A stretch of DNA of 64,000 nucleotides from Paraburkholderia silviterrae (GTDB lineage Bacteria > Pseudomonadota > Gammaproteobacteria > Burkholderiales > Burkholderiaceae), in NCBI RefSeq assembly GCF_004353915.1, contig NZ_SMRP01000008.1, positions 1 through 64,000 on the forward strand, written 5' to 3'. The notes under the pieces are model-generated. The model was not told the origin of the DNA. It worked only from the letters and a program-made list of their open reading frames with translations, and did no database searches. Position 1 is the first letter of the stretch; each line of letters begins with the position of its first letter. Both the position numbers and the translations under genes were made by a program. Below, in pieces: positions 16,017-24,868 of the stretch.

Positions 16017-17021
16017 ATGTCTCCGTCTCACACAAGACCCGGCCGTCCGGCCTACGATTCCCGCTATCTGCGACGGATTTTCGACCGTCGCGCGGCGACG
16101 TTCGATGGAGTCGCGTTCTTGCCGCGCGAAATCGCTCAACGCATGCGCGAGCGCCTCGAGTACATCAAGGTGAGTCCAGCGAGCGTGCTCGACATGGGCT
16201 GCGGGCCCGGCGACGATCTCCCCAATCTGCGCGAGCGCTTTCCCGAAGCGCCCGTATTCGGCACCGACCTCTCTTTCGCGATGCTCGAGCGCGCCCGTGC
16301 GCACGACGCCGGCGACACGAGCTGGCGGCGCTTTCTTCCTGCCTCCATCGGCCGTGCGCTCGGCGCACGCGGTCCGCGTTTCGCGCAGGCCGACTTCGCC
16401 GAGCTGCCGTTTGCACACGGCGCGTTCGAGTTGCTCTGGTCCAATCTCGCCTTGCATTGGCATCCGCGTCCCGACCTCGTGTTCGGCGAGTGGCAGCGCG
16501 TGCTCAAGGTCAATGGCCTGCTCATGTTCAGCACGCTCGGCCCCGACACGCTCAAGGAACTGCGCGGCGCGTGGGCCGAAGTCGAAGCGGCGCACGGCGT
16601 GCCCACGCGGCCCCACGTAATCGATTTCGTCGACATGCACGATCTCGGCGACATGCTCGTCGAGAACGGCTTCGAGATTCCCGTGATGGACCAGGAGACG
16701 CTCACCGTCACCTACAAGACGCCTGAGAAGCTGCTCGCCGATGTGCGCCGCTGGGGCGCTTACCCGTTTAACCGCGCCTTCTCGCACGAAGGCAATGAAG
16801 GCGATGAGGCCGATGGGCTCGCATCGCGGCGTCTCTATCGCGCGCTCGCGGCTGCGCTCGAGGCACGCCGTTTGAAGGACGGGCCGAACGCCGGTACGAT
16901 TCCCCTCACCTTCGAAATCATCTACGGCCATGCGTGGAAAGCCGTGCCGCGCACGACGGCGGAAGGCCACGGCATTGTGCGCATCGAAGATATCGGGCGC
17001 GGTCCGGCAAGGAATCGCTAA
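16017..17021 (+). CDS. BioC-like class I SAM-dependent methyltransferase
   Basis: 334 residues. SAM-binding motif I is VLDMGCGPGDDLPNL (about residues 57-71), followed by VFGTDLSFAMLERAR and the post-I region SNLALHWHPRPD. This resembles BioC, which methylates malonyl-ACP to start biotin synthesis, including the LALHW segment and the LMFSTLGPDTLKEL motif. No other biotin gene is adjacent, so biotin synthesis is a family inference. Divergent from comF; the two share a roughly 90-190-base region depending on the comF start. Confidence 0.85.
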   Translation: MSPSHTRPGRPAYDSRYLRRIFDRRAATFDGVAFLPREIAQRMRERLEYIKVSPASVLDMGCGPGDDLPNLRERFPEAPVFGTDLSFAMLERARAHDAGDTSWRRFLPASIGRALGARGPRFAQADFAELPFAHGAFELLWSNLALHWHPRPDLVFGEWQRVLKVNGLLMFSTLGPDTLKELRGAWAEVEAAHGVPTRPHVIDFVDMHDLGDMLVENGFEIPVMDQETLTVTYKTPEKLLADVRRWGAYPFNRAFSHEGNEGDEADGLASRRLYRALAAALEARRLKDGPNAGTIPLTFEIIYGHAWKAVPRTTAEGHGIVRIEDIGRGPARNR

Positions 17022-17137
17022 CGTGGTAAGGGGGCTTTCGTTATGCCTGAAATTAGCGCCTGAAAAGCCCTCGAAAAATTATCGAAAAATCGCGCAAAGC
17101 CACGCCAGTATTGGGTTTTCGGCAGATTGCAGCTTGC

Positions 17138-17166
17138 TTGTGAGTGCTTGAGATCACGCCTATAAT
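17138..17166 (+). promoter_or_regulatory. Sigma-70-type promoter of the cox locus
   Basis: TTGTGA at 17138-17143, exactly 17 bases, then a perfect TATAAT at 17161-17166. It lies about 120 bases before the DUF2244 gene, the first gene of the oxidase locus. Confidence 0.7.
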
Positions 17167-17287
17167 GCGTCGGTTGCTGCGATTGATTGCCGTCCCCAAA
17201 TCTGACGCAGCAAGTCCAGATCTCCCGCAGTTGTGTAAGGCGTGAAGCGGCGATAGTCTGAACAAGTTGCGTTGGGGGGAGCGAGCG

Positions 17288-17764
17288 ATGCAGACGTCTG
17301 ATCTGCTGGCGAGTCCGGAGCCGGTCCTGAAAGACTGGATCATGAAGCGCAACTGTTCGGTTTCGCCCAGGCAATTCGTGTTGTTCTATGTATCGCTGGC
17401 GCTGGTATCCATCGCGATCGCCGTTCTGTTGTTGATCCGCGGCGCCTGGCTGGTATTGCCGTTCACCGGCATCGATCTGTTGGTAGTAGGGGGCGCCTTT
17501 GTCATATACGCGCGCCATGCTGTCGATTACGAACGTATCAAGCTTTATCCGAACCGGCTGGTGATCGAGCAGATGAGCGCCGACGCGCTCACGCAGTTCG
17601 AATTCAATCCCCGCTGGGTCCGGGTCGAACCGGGCGCGACCCCACGCGACCCGGTGCGTCTCGTGGCTCGCGGCCAGGCGGTCGCAGTCGGGTTGCATTT
17701 GCCGCAGTATCGGCGTGCGCAGTTCGCGCGGGAACTGCGCACGTGGCTCGCGCGCGCCGGTTGA
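17288..17764 (+). CDS. DUF2244-type membrane protein heading the cox operon
   Basis: 158 residues with two closely spaced transmembrane helices (about residues 30-50 and 58-75), then a soluble C-terminal domain (HAVDYERIKLYPNRLVIEQ...). This matches the DUF2244 family of small membrane proteins found in front of coxB in alpha- and betaproteobacteria; function unknown, presumably linked to oxidase assembly. The start ATG 17288 is chosen for the GGGGGAG ribosome site 6 bases upstream. Located 104 bases before coxB. Confidence 0.8.
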   Translation: MQTSDLLASPEPVLKDWIMKRNCSVSPRQFVLFYVSLALVSIAIAVLLLIRGAWLVLPFTGIDLLVVGGAFVIYARHAVDYERIKLYPNRLVIEQMSADALTQFEFNPRWVRVEPGATPRDPVRLVARGQAVAVGLHLPQYRRAQFARELRTWLARAG

Positions 17765-17868
17765 GACTCGGCGCGTGGCAGGGGCTGGTTCAGAGTGCGA
17801 GTCATCATTCGACGCGCACCCAGGGCGTAACCTGGTTGCAGAACCTTCCTGCGGGGTCGAGGGTTTGA

Positions 17869-19533
17869 ATGGAAATTATGGGTAAGGAAGCTATGAAAAC
17901 AATCAAGCGAGCCCTACAGGGCGTGCTGGCGTGCAGCGGACTCCTCGTCGCCGGCGCGGCACTCGCAGTCGGAGACAGTCCGGGCGGCCCAGCGGTGAAT
18001 GAAATCAATTTTCAGCCGCCCGTCACGCGCATCGCAGAAGAGCTTTACAACCTGCACATGATGATGCTGTTGTTGTGCACCGTGATTTTTATCGGTGTAT
18101 TCGGCGTCATGTTCTATTCGATCTACGCGCACCGTAAATCGAAGGGCCACAAGGCCGCGCATTTCCACGAGAGCACGACCGTCGAAATCATCTGGACGAT
18201 CGTGCCGTTCGTCATCGTCGTGCTGATGGCGCTGCCGGCCACCAAGGCCGTCGTGGCCATGAAGGACACGACCAACGCCGACCTCACCGTGAAAGTCACC
18301 GGCTACCAGTGGAAATGGGGCTACGACTACGTGAAGGGGCCGGGCGAGGGCATCAGCTTCCTCTCGACGCTTACGACGCCGCGCGCGCAAGTGAACGGCC
18401 AGGCGCCGATCACCGACACCTATTTGCAGGAAGTCGATAACCCGCTCGTCGTGCCGGTCAACAAGAAGATTCGCATCATCACCACCGCCAACGACGTCGT
18501 GCACTCGTGGTACGTGCCCGCGTTCGGCGTGAAGCAGGATGCGATTCCGGGCTTCGTGCGCGACACGTGGTTCAAGGCCGAGAAGGTGGGCACGTTTCGC
18601 GGCTTCTGTACCGAGCTGTGCGGCAAGGAGCACGCGTTCATGCCGGTCGTGGTCGAGGTGCTCTCCGACGACGACTATGCGAAGTGGGTGGACACGCAGA
18701 AGGCGAAGATGGCCTCTGCGAACGACGACCCCAACAAGACCTACACGCTGGCTGAGCTCAAGGAGCGCGGTGAGAAGGTGTACACCTCGAACTGCGCGGT
18801 GTGTCACCAGCCCAACGGCAAGGGTGCGGGCGCGTTCCCGGCGCTCGACGGCAGCAAGATCGCCAACGGTCCGATCGCCGAGCACGTGAGCATCGTCCTG
18901 CACGGCAAGGCGGCGATGCCTGCCTGGGCGCCTACGCTGAACGACGTCGAGATCGCTTCGGTCATCACGTTCGAGCGCAACGCGTGGGGCAACCATACCG
19001 GCGACGTGCTGCAACCGCGCCAGGTCATCGATGCGCGCAACGGCAAAATGCCCGAGGGCGGCGACCATACGGCGGGCGCGGGCGCTGCGCCGGCAAGCGG
19101 CGCCGATCAGGCAGCCGCGGCCAGCGGCGCGAGCGCAGCGGCGCCCGCCGCGGCCAGCGGCGCAGAGCAGGCTTCGGGCGCGGCGCAAAGCACAGCAGCG
19201 GCTGCACCTGGCGCAGCGGCGCTGCCGGCCAGCATCTACTTCGAAGTCGGCAAGAGCACGCTGCCCGCCGACGCGAAAGACGCAATCCAGGCGGCAGCCG
19301 ACTATGCGAAGGCGCATCCCGACGCGAAGTTTGCGCTCTCGGGCTTCACCGACGCGAGCGGCAAGGCCGACGCCAATGCGGAGCTCGCCAAGCATCGCGC
19401 GCAGGCTGTGCGCGACGCGCTGAAGGCGGCGGGCATCGCCGAGGATCACATCATTCTGAAGAAGCCGGAGACGGTCACCGGTGGCGCCGATGCGAAGGAA
19501 GCCCGGCGCGTGGAGATCAGTCCGGCAGCCTGA
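17869..19533 (+). CDS. coxB: Cytochrome c oxidase subunit II with fused cytochrome c and OmpA-like domains
   Basis: 554 residues in four parts. First, a signal-type N-terminus (cleavage near GAALAVG) and two membrane hairpin helices (about 65-90 and 105-128). Second, the CuA domain with VHSWYVPAFGVKQDA and the CuA ligand loop CTELCGKEHAFM (Cys247, Cys251). Third, a cytochrome c domain with heme site CAVCH at residues 309-313 and a Met ligand candidate in GKAAMPAW. Fourth, an Ala/Ser/Gly-rich linker (about 405-453) and an OmpA C-terminal-like domain (about 455-554) with GFTDASGKADANAELAKHRAQ and ARRVEIS. The heme c makes it caa3-like. The OmpA part would face the periplasm. Starts at 17878 or 17893 are also possible. 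Confidence 0.95.
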   Translation: MEIMGKEAMKTIKRALQGVLACSGLLVAGAALAVGDSPGGPAVNEINFQPPVTRIAEELYNLHMMMLLLCTVIFIGVFGVMFYSIYAHRKSKGHKAAHFHESTTVEIIWTIVPFVIVVLMALPATKAVVAMKDTTNADLTVKVTGYQWKWGYDYVKGPGEGISFLSTLTTPRAQVNGQAPITDTYLQEVDNPLVVPVNKKIRIITTANDVVHSWYVPAFGVKQDAIPGFVRDTWFKAEKVGTFRGFCTELCGKEHAFMPVVVEVLSDDDYAKWVDTQKAKMASANDDPNKTYTLAELKERGEKVYTSNCAVCHQPNGKGAGAFPALDGSKIANGPIAEHVSIVLHGKAAMPAWAPTLNDVEIASVITFERNAWGNHTGDVLQPRQVIDARNGKMPEGGDHTAGAGAAPASGADQAAAASGASAAAPAAASGAEQASGAAQSTAAAAPGAAALPASIYFEVGKSTLPADAKDAIQAAADYAKAHPDAKFALSGFTDASGKADANAELAKHRAQAVRDALKAAGIAEDHIILKKPETVTGGADAKEARRVEISPAA

Positions 19534-19662
19534 ACAGGTTGAACCGAGCCGGTGCGCGAGAAGCAGGAACGTGGCGCGCAACGAGCAGGCAAGAAAAAGA
19601 CGCAGTCAAGCAGGCCAACGCTGCAGTAAGAGACGCAAAGCAATTCGCTTCAGGAGAGACTC

Positions 19663-21276
19663 ATGTCTAGCATCGGACACGATGTAGCCGGCGGGCACGG
19701 TCACGTGCACGGCGATCACGCCCACGAGACCCCCCACGGCTGGCGGCGCTGGCTGTTCGCCACCAACCACAAGGACATCGGAACGCTGTATCTGATTTTT
19801 TCGTTCGTGATGTTCCTGTCGGGCGGTGTGATGGCGCTCGCCATCCGTGCCGAGCTGTTCGAGCCCGGGCTGCAGATCATGCGCCCCGAGTTCTTCAATC
19901 AGCTCACCACGATGCACGGCTTGATCATGGTGTTCGGCGCGATCATGCCGGCCTTCGTGGGCTTCGCGAACTGGATGGTGCCGCTGCAGGTTGGCGCATC
20001 GGACATGGCCTTCGCGCGCATGAACAACTTCAGCTTCTGGCTGCTGCCGGCCGCCGCGTGCCTGCTGGTCGGCTCGTTCTTCTCGCCCGGCGGCGCGACC
20101 GCCGCGGGCTGGACGCTCTATGCGCCGCTTTCCACGCAGATGGGCCCGGGCATGGACTTCGCGATCTTCGCGCTGCACATGATGGGTGCGTCGTCGATCA
20201 TGGGCGGCATCAACATCGTCGTGACGATCCTGAATATGCGCGCGCCCGGCATGACGCTCATGAAGATGCCGATGTTCGCGTGGACGTGGCTGATCACCGC
20301 CTACCTGCTGATTGCCGTGATGCCGGTGCTCGCGGGCGCGATCACGATGCTGCTGTTCGACCGCCACTTCGGCACGAGCTTCTTCAACGCGGCAGGCGGC
20401 GGCGACCCGGTCATGTACCAGCACATCTTCTGGTTCTTCGGCCACCCCGAGGTCTACATCATGATCTTGCCGGCGTTCGGGATCGTTTCGCAGGTGATTC
20501 CGGCGTTCTCGCGCAAGCCGCTGTTCGGCTATAGCTCGATGGTGTACGCCACGGCGTCGATCGCGATTCTCTCGTTCATGGTCTGGGCGCACCACATGTT
20601 CGCGACCGGCATGCCGGTCACGGGCCAGCTGTTCTTCATGTACGCGACCATGCTGATCGCGGTGCCCACGGGCGTGAAGGTGTTCAACTGGGTGGCCACG
20701 ATGTGGCGCGGCTCGCTCACGTTCGAAACGCCGATGCTGTGGGCGGTGGGCTTCTTGATCGTGTTCACGTTCGGCGGTCTGTCGGGCCTGATGCTCGCAA
20801 TGGCGCCGCTCGACATCCAGTATCACGGCACCTACTTCGTCGTCGCGCACTTCCATTACGTGCTGGTGGCGGGGTCGCTCTTTGCGTTGTTCTCAGGGTG
20901 GTATTACTGGTCACCAAAATGGACCGGCTGGATGTACAACGAGATGCGCGGCAAGATCCACTTCTGGTGCTCGCTGTTCTTCTTCAACCTCGCGTTCCTG
21001 CCGATGCACTTCGTTGGCCTCGCTGGCATGCCGCGTCGCTATGCCGACTATCCGGCCCAGTTCACCGACTGGAACCAGGTGATCACGATCGGCGCATTCG
21101 GCTTCGGCCTCTCGCAGGTGTACTTCCTGTTCTTCGTGGCGCTGCCGGCCTACCGTGGCGGCGGCGAGCTCGAAAAGGCCGGCGACAAGCCGTGGGACGG
21201 CGCAACCGGCCTCGAGTGGACCGTGCCGAGCCCGGCGCCGTTCCACACCTTCGAAAATCCGCCGACGGTCGAATAA
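19663..21276 (+). CDS. ctaD: Cytochrome c oxidase subunit I
   Basis: Catalytic heme a/a3-CuB subunit, 537 residues with 12 hydrophobic helices. The N-terminal LFATNHKDIGTLYL, the heme a ligand region (TTMHGLIMVF), the CuB histidines in FWFFGHPEVYI, the K-channel stretch MVWAHHMF and the heme ligand pair VAHFHYVLV are all present. The N-terminal tail is His-rich (GGHGHVHGDHAHE), which could bind metal. It follows coxB by 129 bases on the same strand. Confidence 0.98.
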   Translation: MSSIGHDVAGGHGHVHGDHAHETPHGWRRWLFATNHKDIGTLYLIFSFVMFLSGGVMALAIRAELFEPGLQIMRPEFFNQLTTMHGLIMVFGAIMPAFVGFANWMVPLQVGASDMAFARMNNFSFWLLPAAACLLVGSFFSPGGATAAGWTLYAPLSTQMGPGMDFAIFALHMMGASSIMGGINIVVTILNMRAPGMTLMKMPMFAWTWLITAYLLIAVMPVLAGAITMLLFDRHFGTSFFNAAGGGDPVMYQHIFWFFGHPEVYIMILPAFGIVSQVIPAFSRKPLFGYSSMVYATASIAILSFMVWAHHMFATGMPVTGQLFFMYATMLIAVPTGVKVFNWVATMWRGSLTFETPMLWAVGFLIVFTFGGLSGLMLAMAPLDIQYHGTYFVVAHFHYVLVAGSLFALFSGWYYWSPKWTGWMYNEMRGKIHFWCSLFFFNLAFLPMHFVGLAGMPRRYADYPAQFTDWNQVITIGAFGFGLSQVYFLFFVALPAYRGGGELEKAGDKPWDGATGLEWTVPSPAPFHTFENPPTVE

Positions 21277-21380
21277 GCCATCGGTCCTGGGTGTCCGGCC
21301 GCGCCGGCCGGGCACCGATGAAAGTCGCGGCTGCGCATGATGCTCAGCATGGCGTTGTAGACATGAGGGCGATCACGAGC

Positions 21381-21581
21381 ATGAGCACGCAACCCGCGGC
21401 CACTGGCAACACCAGCAACACTGGCAACGCAAGCATGACCCGGAATCCACAAAAAAGACGTACGCCCGAACAGATCCGAGCGGGCAACCTGCGGCTCGGC
21501 CTCATTTTGCTGGCCATCGTCGCCGTCTTTTTTCTGGGTGCCGTTGTGAAGCAGGTGTATTTCGGCGGCCTGGCGCAGTGA
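21381..21581 (+). CDS. Small oxidase-associated membrane protein
   Basis: 66 residues from this start, with one C-terminal transmembrane helix (LRLGLILLAIVAVFFLGAVV) preceded by a basic segment MTRNPQKRRTPEQIRAGN. Matches the short 'cytochrome oxidase small assembly protein' class found between ctaD and ctaG in betaproteobacteria. The start is uncertain: ATG 21363, 21381 and 21435 are all in frame, and the last gives the most typical size (about 48 residues). Role presumed in assembly, not shown. Confidence 0.75.
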   Translation: MSTQPAATGNTSNTGNASMTRNPQKRRTPEQIRAGNLRLGLILLAIVAVFFLGAVVKQVYFGGLAQ

Positions 21582-21643
21582 AGCCATTGGCAGTGAGGCG
21601 CAACGCAACGGCGTGAGCGCTGCTGTTCGTACGAGGAAGTCCG

Positions 21644-22225
21644 ATGTCTACGCAGCACTCTCGCAGCGATCGCGCGTTCAACCGCTCGATGCTTATCAAG
21701 CTCGTCGTTGTCGCGTTCTTGATGTTCGGTTTCGGTTTCGCGCTCATCCCGATGTATCGCGCGATCTGCCAGTTCAGCGGCGTCAACAACCTCGTGAAGC
21801 GCGACGCCTCCGAGAGCGAGGTGCGCAACACACAGGTGGACATGACGCGCACGATCTCGGTGGAGTTCGACGCGAACGCACGCGGGCTGCTCGGTTTCAA
21901 GCCTGAGCAGACGAGCCTCGACGTGCATCCGGGCGAAGTCATGACGGTGATGTACGACATTTCGAACAACGAAGGACGCACGATCGACGCGCAGGCGATC
22001 CCGAGCTACGCGCCGAAGCAGGCCACGGAGTACTTCCGCAAGATCGAGTGCTTTTGCTTCACGCAGCAGACCTTGAAGGCGAACGAGACGAAGCGCATGC
22101 CGGTGGTGTTCGTGATCGATCCGAAGCTGCCGAAGGATGTGAAGACGATCACGTTGTCGTACACGTTCTTCGAGCTGAACAAGCCTGCGGCACAAACGGC
22201 GCCGAAGCAGTCGGCCGGCGCATGA
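21644..22225 (+). CDS. ctaG: Cytochrome c oxidase copper-assembly protein CtaG (Cox11 family)
   Basis: Delivers copper to the CuB site of subunit I. 193 residues: one N-terminal transmembrane helix (about 18-38) and a periplasmic beta domain. The copper-binding CFCF motif occurs in KIECFCFTQQTL (about residues 131-142), with PVVFVIDPKLP downstream. Lies between the small assembly protein and the DUF2970 gene, in the standard position. Confidence 0.96.
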   Translation: MSTQHSRSDRAFNRSMLIKLVVVAFLMFGFGFALIPMYRAICQFSGVNNLVKRDASESEVRNTQVDMTRTISVEFDANARGLLGFKPEQTSLDVHPGEVMTVMYDISNNEGRTIDAQAIPSYAPKQATEYFRKIECFCFTQQTLKANETKRMPVVFVIDPKLPKDVKTITLSYTFFELNKPAAQTAPKQSAGA

Positions 22226-22260
22226 GATGAGTGAGGCGTGACGCCAGTGAGACGACGCGC

Positions 22261-22512
22261 ATGAGCGGCAACGACATGAAGGGCGAGAACGGCGGCGCAA
22301 ATCAGGGCGCCGGCGCGGCAAAGCAAAAGAAGAGCGGCGTGCTGCAACTGGCGAAAGCGGTGGCGTGGTCGTTCCTCGGCATACGCAAGCGTGCCGACCT
22401 CGAATCGGACGCCGCGCAGTTGCATCCGCTGGCGCTGATCGCGGCGGGGCTCATCGGCGCGGTGCTGTTCATCGTCGTGCTGCTCTTGATCGTGCACGCG
22501 GTGGTGGGATAA
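22261..22512 (+). CDS. DUF2970 family small membrane protein
   Basis: 83 residues: a polar Gly/Lys-rich start, a conserved middle (LQLAKAVAWSFLGIRKR) and one C-terminal transmembrane helix (about 58-82). Matches the DUF2970 family, regularly found between ctaG and ctaE in Burkholderiales. Function unknown. Start ATG 22261 is picked over a further upstream GTG-type extension that adds only Arg-rich residues. Confidence 0.8.
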   Translation: MSGNDMKGENGGANQGAGAAKQKKSGVLQLAKAVAWSFLGIRKRADLESDAAQLHPLALIAAGLIGAVLFIVVLLLIVHAVVG

Positions 22513-22634
22513 GCGGGGCGCAGCGATGAGGACGCTTGCTCTCGCACCCGAGAACGAATAACGAAGACAGACCGCCGGCAGAAGTCGGCAAAAGCCGGCA
22601 CTGTCCGGAGCAACTGGAAATTGGAGAATCAGGC

Positions 22635-23492
22635 ATGAGCGGCCAAAACGATAGCCCGTACTACTTCATTCCGCACCCGTCGCGGCATCCGATCAGCGCG
22701 TCCATTGGTCTGCTGATCATGCTCTCGTCGCTCGCCTCGTGGATCAACGGCGAATCGTGGGGGCCGATCGGCGTGGCCGCGGGTCTGCTGTGGCTGCTCT
22801 TCACGCTCTGGCACTGGTTCGGCGACGCCATCTCCGAATCGGAAGGCGGGATGTATGGCAAGCGCGTCGACTCGTCGTATCGCTGGAGCATGAGCTGGTT
22901 CATCTTCTCCGAAGTGATGTTCTTCGGCGCGTTCTTCGGTGCGCTTTTCTACGCGCGCCAGATCGCACTGCATCAGCTCGGCAGTCTCGACTACAAGCTG
23001 ATCTGGCCGGACTTCACGGCGGTGTGGCCGAACAACGGTCCGGCAGCGCTCGTCTCGCACTTCCGCTCGATGACGCCCTGGCCCGTGCCGACCATCAACA
23101 CGGCGCTGCTGCTCTCCTCGGGCGCGACGCTCACGGTTGCTCACCATGCACTGCGCGACGATCACCGCAAAAAGGCCATCGCGTGGCTCGCCGGGACGAT
23201 CGTGCTGGGCCTGTGCTTCCTGTGCCTGCAGGCCTTCGAGTACATTCACGCGTACAACGAACTGAATCTCACGCTGGCTTCGGGCATCTACGGTTCGACG
23301 TTCTTCCTGCTCACCGGCTTCCACGGCTTTCACGTGTTCCTCGGCGGCACGATGCTCACCGTGGTGATGGTCCGGCTGATTCGCGGCCACTTCACGGCGG
23401 AGCACCACTTCGCATTCGAAGGCGCCGCATGGTACTGGCACTTCGTGGACGTGGTCTGGCTCGGCCTCTACGTGGTCGTGTACTGGCTCTAA
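22635..23492 (+). CDS. ctaE: Cytochrome c oxidase subunit III
   Basis: 285 residues with seven hydrophobic helices. Family landmarks: YYFIPHPSRHPISASIGL at the start, WSMSWFIFSEVMFFGAFF, FEYIHAYNELNLTLASGIYGS (given in part) and the C-terminal GAAWYWHFVDVVWLGLYVVVY pattern. Part of the catalytic core of the oxidase. Start ATG 22635 is preceded by a GGAGA ribosome site. A strong terminator follows. Confidence 0.97.
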   Translation: MSGQNDSPYYFIPHPSRHPISASIGLLIMLSSLASWINGESWGPIGVAAGLLWLLFTLWHWFGDAISESEGGMYGKRVDSSYRWSMSWFIFSEVMFFGAFFGALFYARQIALHQLGSLDYKLIWPDFTAVWPNNGPAALVSHFRSMTPWPVPTINTALLLSSGATLTVAHHALRDDHRKKAIAWLAGTIVLGLCFLCLQAFEYIHAYNELNLTLASGIYGSTFFLLTGFHGFHVFLGGTMLTVVMVRLIRGHFTAEHHFAFEGAAWYWHFVDVVWLGLYVVVYWL

Positions 23493-23555
23493 GCCAGTGT
23501 AAGGCGCACGATGCGGGCATTCGCGCGGCATGCGATTGCCGCAGCGCAGCGAGCA

Positions 23556-23603
23556 TAAAAAAAGGCGCCGCGCCGACGATGTCGGAGCGGCGCCTTGGCT
23601 TTT
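23556..23603. terminator. Terminator after ctaE
   Basis: A tract, then a 10-bp stem AAGGCGCCGC / GCGGCGCCTT with a 15-base internal part that itself folds (CCGACGATGTCGG), then a T-rich end. Serves ctaE and possibly the converging DUF2909 gene. Confidence 0.75.
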
Positions 23604-23681
23604 GCGGGACTCGATGATGCGGGGTGCGAAGCGGCCGGACGCTGCTGCGAAGGCCCGATCGCCCGAACGCGGGCGCCGCGC

Positions 23682-23891
23682 TCAGCGGCCGTAAGGAATC
23701 CCGGTGGACTGGATCCAGCCCATCCAGTGCGCAAAGAGGATGAAGAGGAACAGCGAGATGGACAGCCCGACGCGTGTCGCGAGCGACCAGACCATCCGCT
23801 TGGTGCGGCCCCGGTCGTGCATCATGAAGTAAAGCGCGGAGATCATGCTCGTGATGATCAGCGCAAACGCAATGGGGACAAGTATGTGCAT
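23682..23891 (-). CDS. Twin-transmembrane protein (DUF2909 type)
   Basis: 69 residues with two transmembrane helices (about 3-23 and 38-60), starting MHILVPIAFALIITSM. Matches the DUF2909/twin transmembrane family that lies opposite to the cox genes in Burkholderiales. ATG 23891 is chosen; ATG 23933 would add 14 residues. Encoded against the direction of its neighbours and divergent from surf1. Function unknown. Confidence 0.8.
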   Translation of the reverse strand: MHILVPIAFALIITSMISALYFMMHDRGRTKRMVWSLATRVGLSISLFLFILFAHWMGWIQSTGIPYGR

Positions 23892-23987
23892 GAAGTTCAC
23901 GGAAGTTGGCACGCCTGAAATCGCCTGTCTCATTATCGCACCGTGCTCCGTGGCACGGGATTCGGCCATTCGAATGCGCCGCATCGG

Positions 23988-24755
23988 ATGGGCCCGATGA
24001 AGATCCGGCTCGTTCCCGCACTGCTCATCCTGGTCGTGATGGCCGTGACCATCCGCCTGGGCTTCTGGCAACGCGATCGCGCCCATCAAAAGGAAGCGTT
24101 GCAGGCGCAGATCACGCGCTACGAGAACGCGAGCCCGCAGACGGTGGGCGCCGCGGCGGTGGCCCTGAAGGACATCGAGTTCCATCGCGTGCGGGCACAA
24201 GGCACATTCATGCCCGAGCGCGTGGTGTATCTCGACAATCGTCCCTATAACGACCAGCCGGGCTTTTACGTGGTGATGCCGCTTAAACTGGAAGGCGGCG
24301 GCTACGTGCTCGTGAACCGCGGCTGGCTACCGCGCAACATCGAGGACCGGGAGCGGATCGCGCCCTATCTGACACCCACGGGCCCGGTCGAAGTCGAGGG
24401 CATTGCGCGCGCGGATGCCTCGCGTGCCTTCGAGCTGGGTGCGGGCGGCTCTGCAGCGCATCAGAAGATACGGCAGAATCTCGGCGTCGCTTCCTACGCG
24501 GCGGAAACCGGACTGCCGCTGCAGCCCTTCGTGATCCAGCAAACGGGCTTCGTGCCGGCCTTCAAGGACGGCCTCGTGCGCGACTGGCCCGTGCCGGTCG
24601 CGGACGTCGAACGCAACTACGGCTACATGCTCCAGTGGTGGGGCATGGCGGCCGCGGCGCTCGGATTCGGCCTCTACGCGGCCCGCCGGGCTGCGACAAA
24701 AGAGCGCAGTGAAGGGCGTGGGCAGGAGCCGGCGCACAGCACGAAGGACGCCTGA
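23988..24755 (+). CDS. SURF1 family oxidase biogenesis protein
   Basis: About 255 residues with two transmembrane helices at the ends (about 7-23 and 222-242) and a periplasmic loop between, the SURF1 layout. LGFWQRDRAHQKEAL, the YLDNRPYNDQPGFYV block and YVLVNRGWLPR are the family motifs; NYGYMLQWWGMA marks the last helix. Thought to help insert heme a into subunit I. Starts at 23988 and 23997 are equally plausible. Confidence 0.9.
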   Translation: MGPMKIRLVPALLILVVMAVTIRLGFWQRDRAHQKEALQAQITRYENASPQTVGAAAVALKDIEFHRVRAQGTFMPERVVYLDNRPYNDQPGFYVVMPLKLEGGGYVLVNRGWLPRNIEDRERIAPYLTPTGPVEVEGIARADASRAFELGAGGSAAHQKIRQNLGVASYAAETGLPLQPFVIQQTGFVPAFKDGLVRDWPVPVADVERNYGYMLQWWGMAAAALGFGLYAARRAATKERSEGRGQEPAHSTKDA

Positions 24756-24868
24756 CGATCGATGGGCTTTGGGCCGATCGCGCCGCCGGGCGGTTCATCA
24801 GGCGCAAAAATTCGCTGCGACTTGGCAGCGCATGGATAACTGGAAGCGACAGAAACGAGGTTCACGCA

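Noticed and set aside
15927..16970. N-terminal extension of the comF frame (to 649 codons)
   Set aside because: Fully antisense to the BioC-like methyltransferase, whose SAM motifs are clear; the extension has no ComF similarity.
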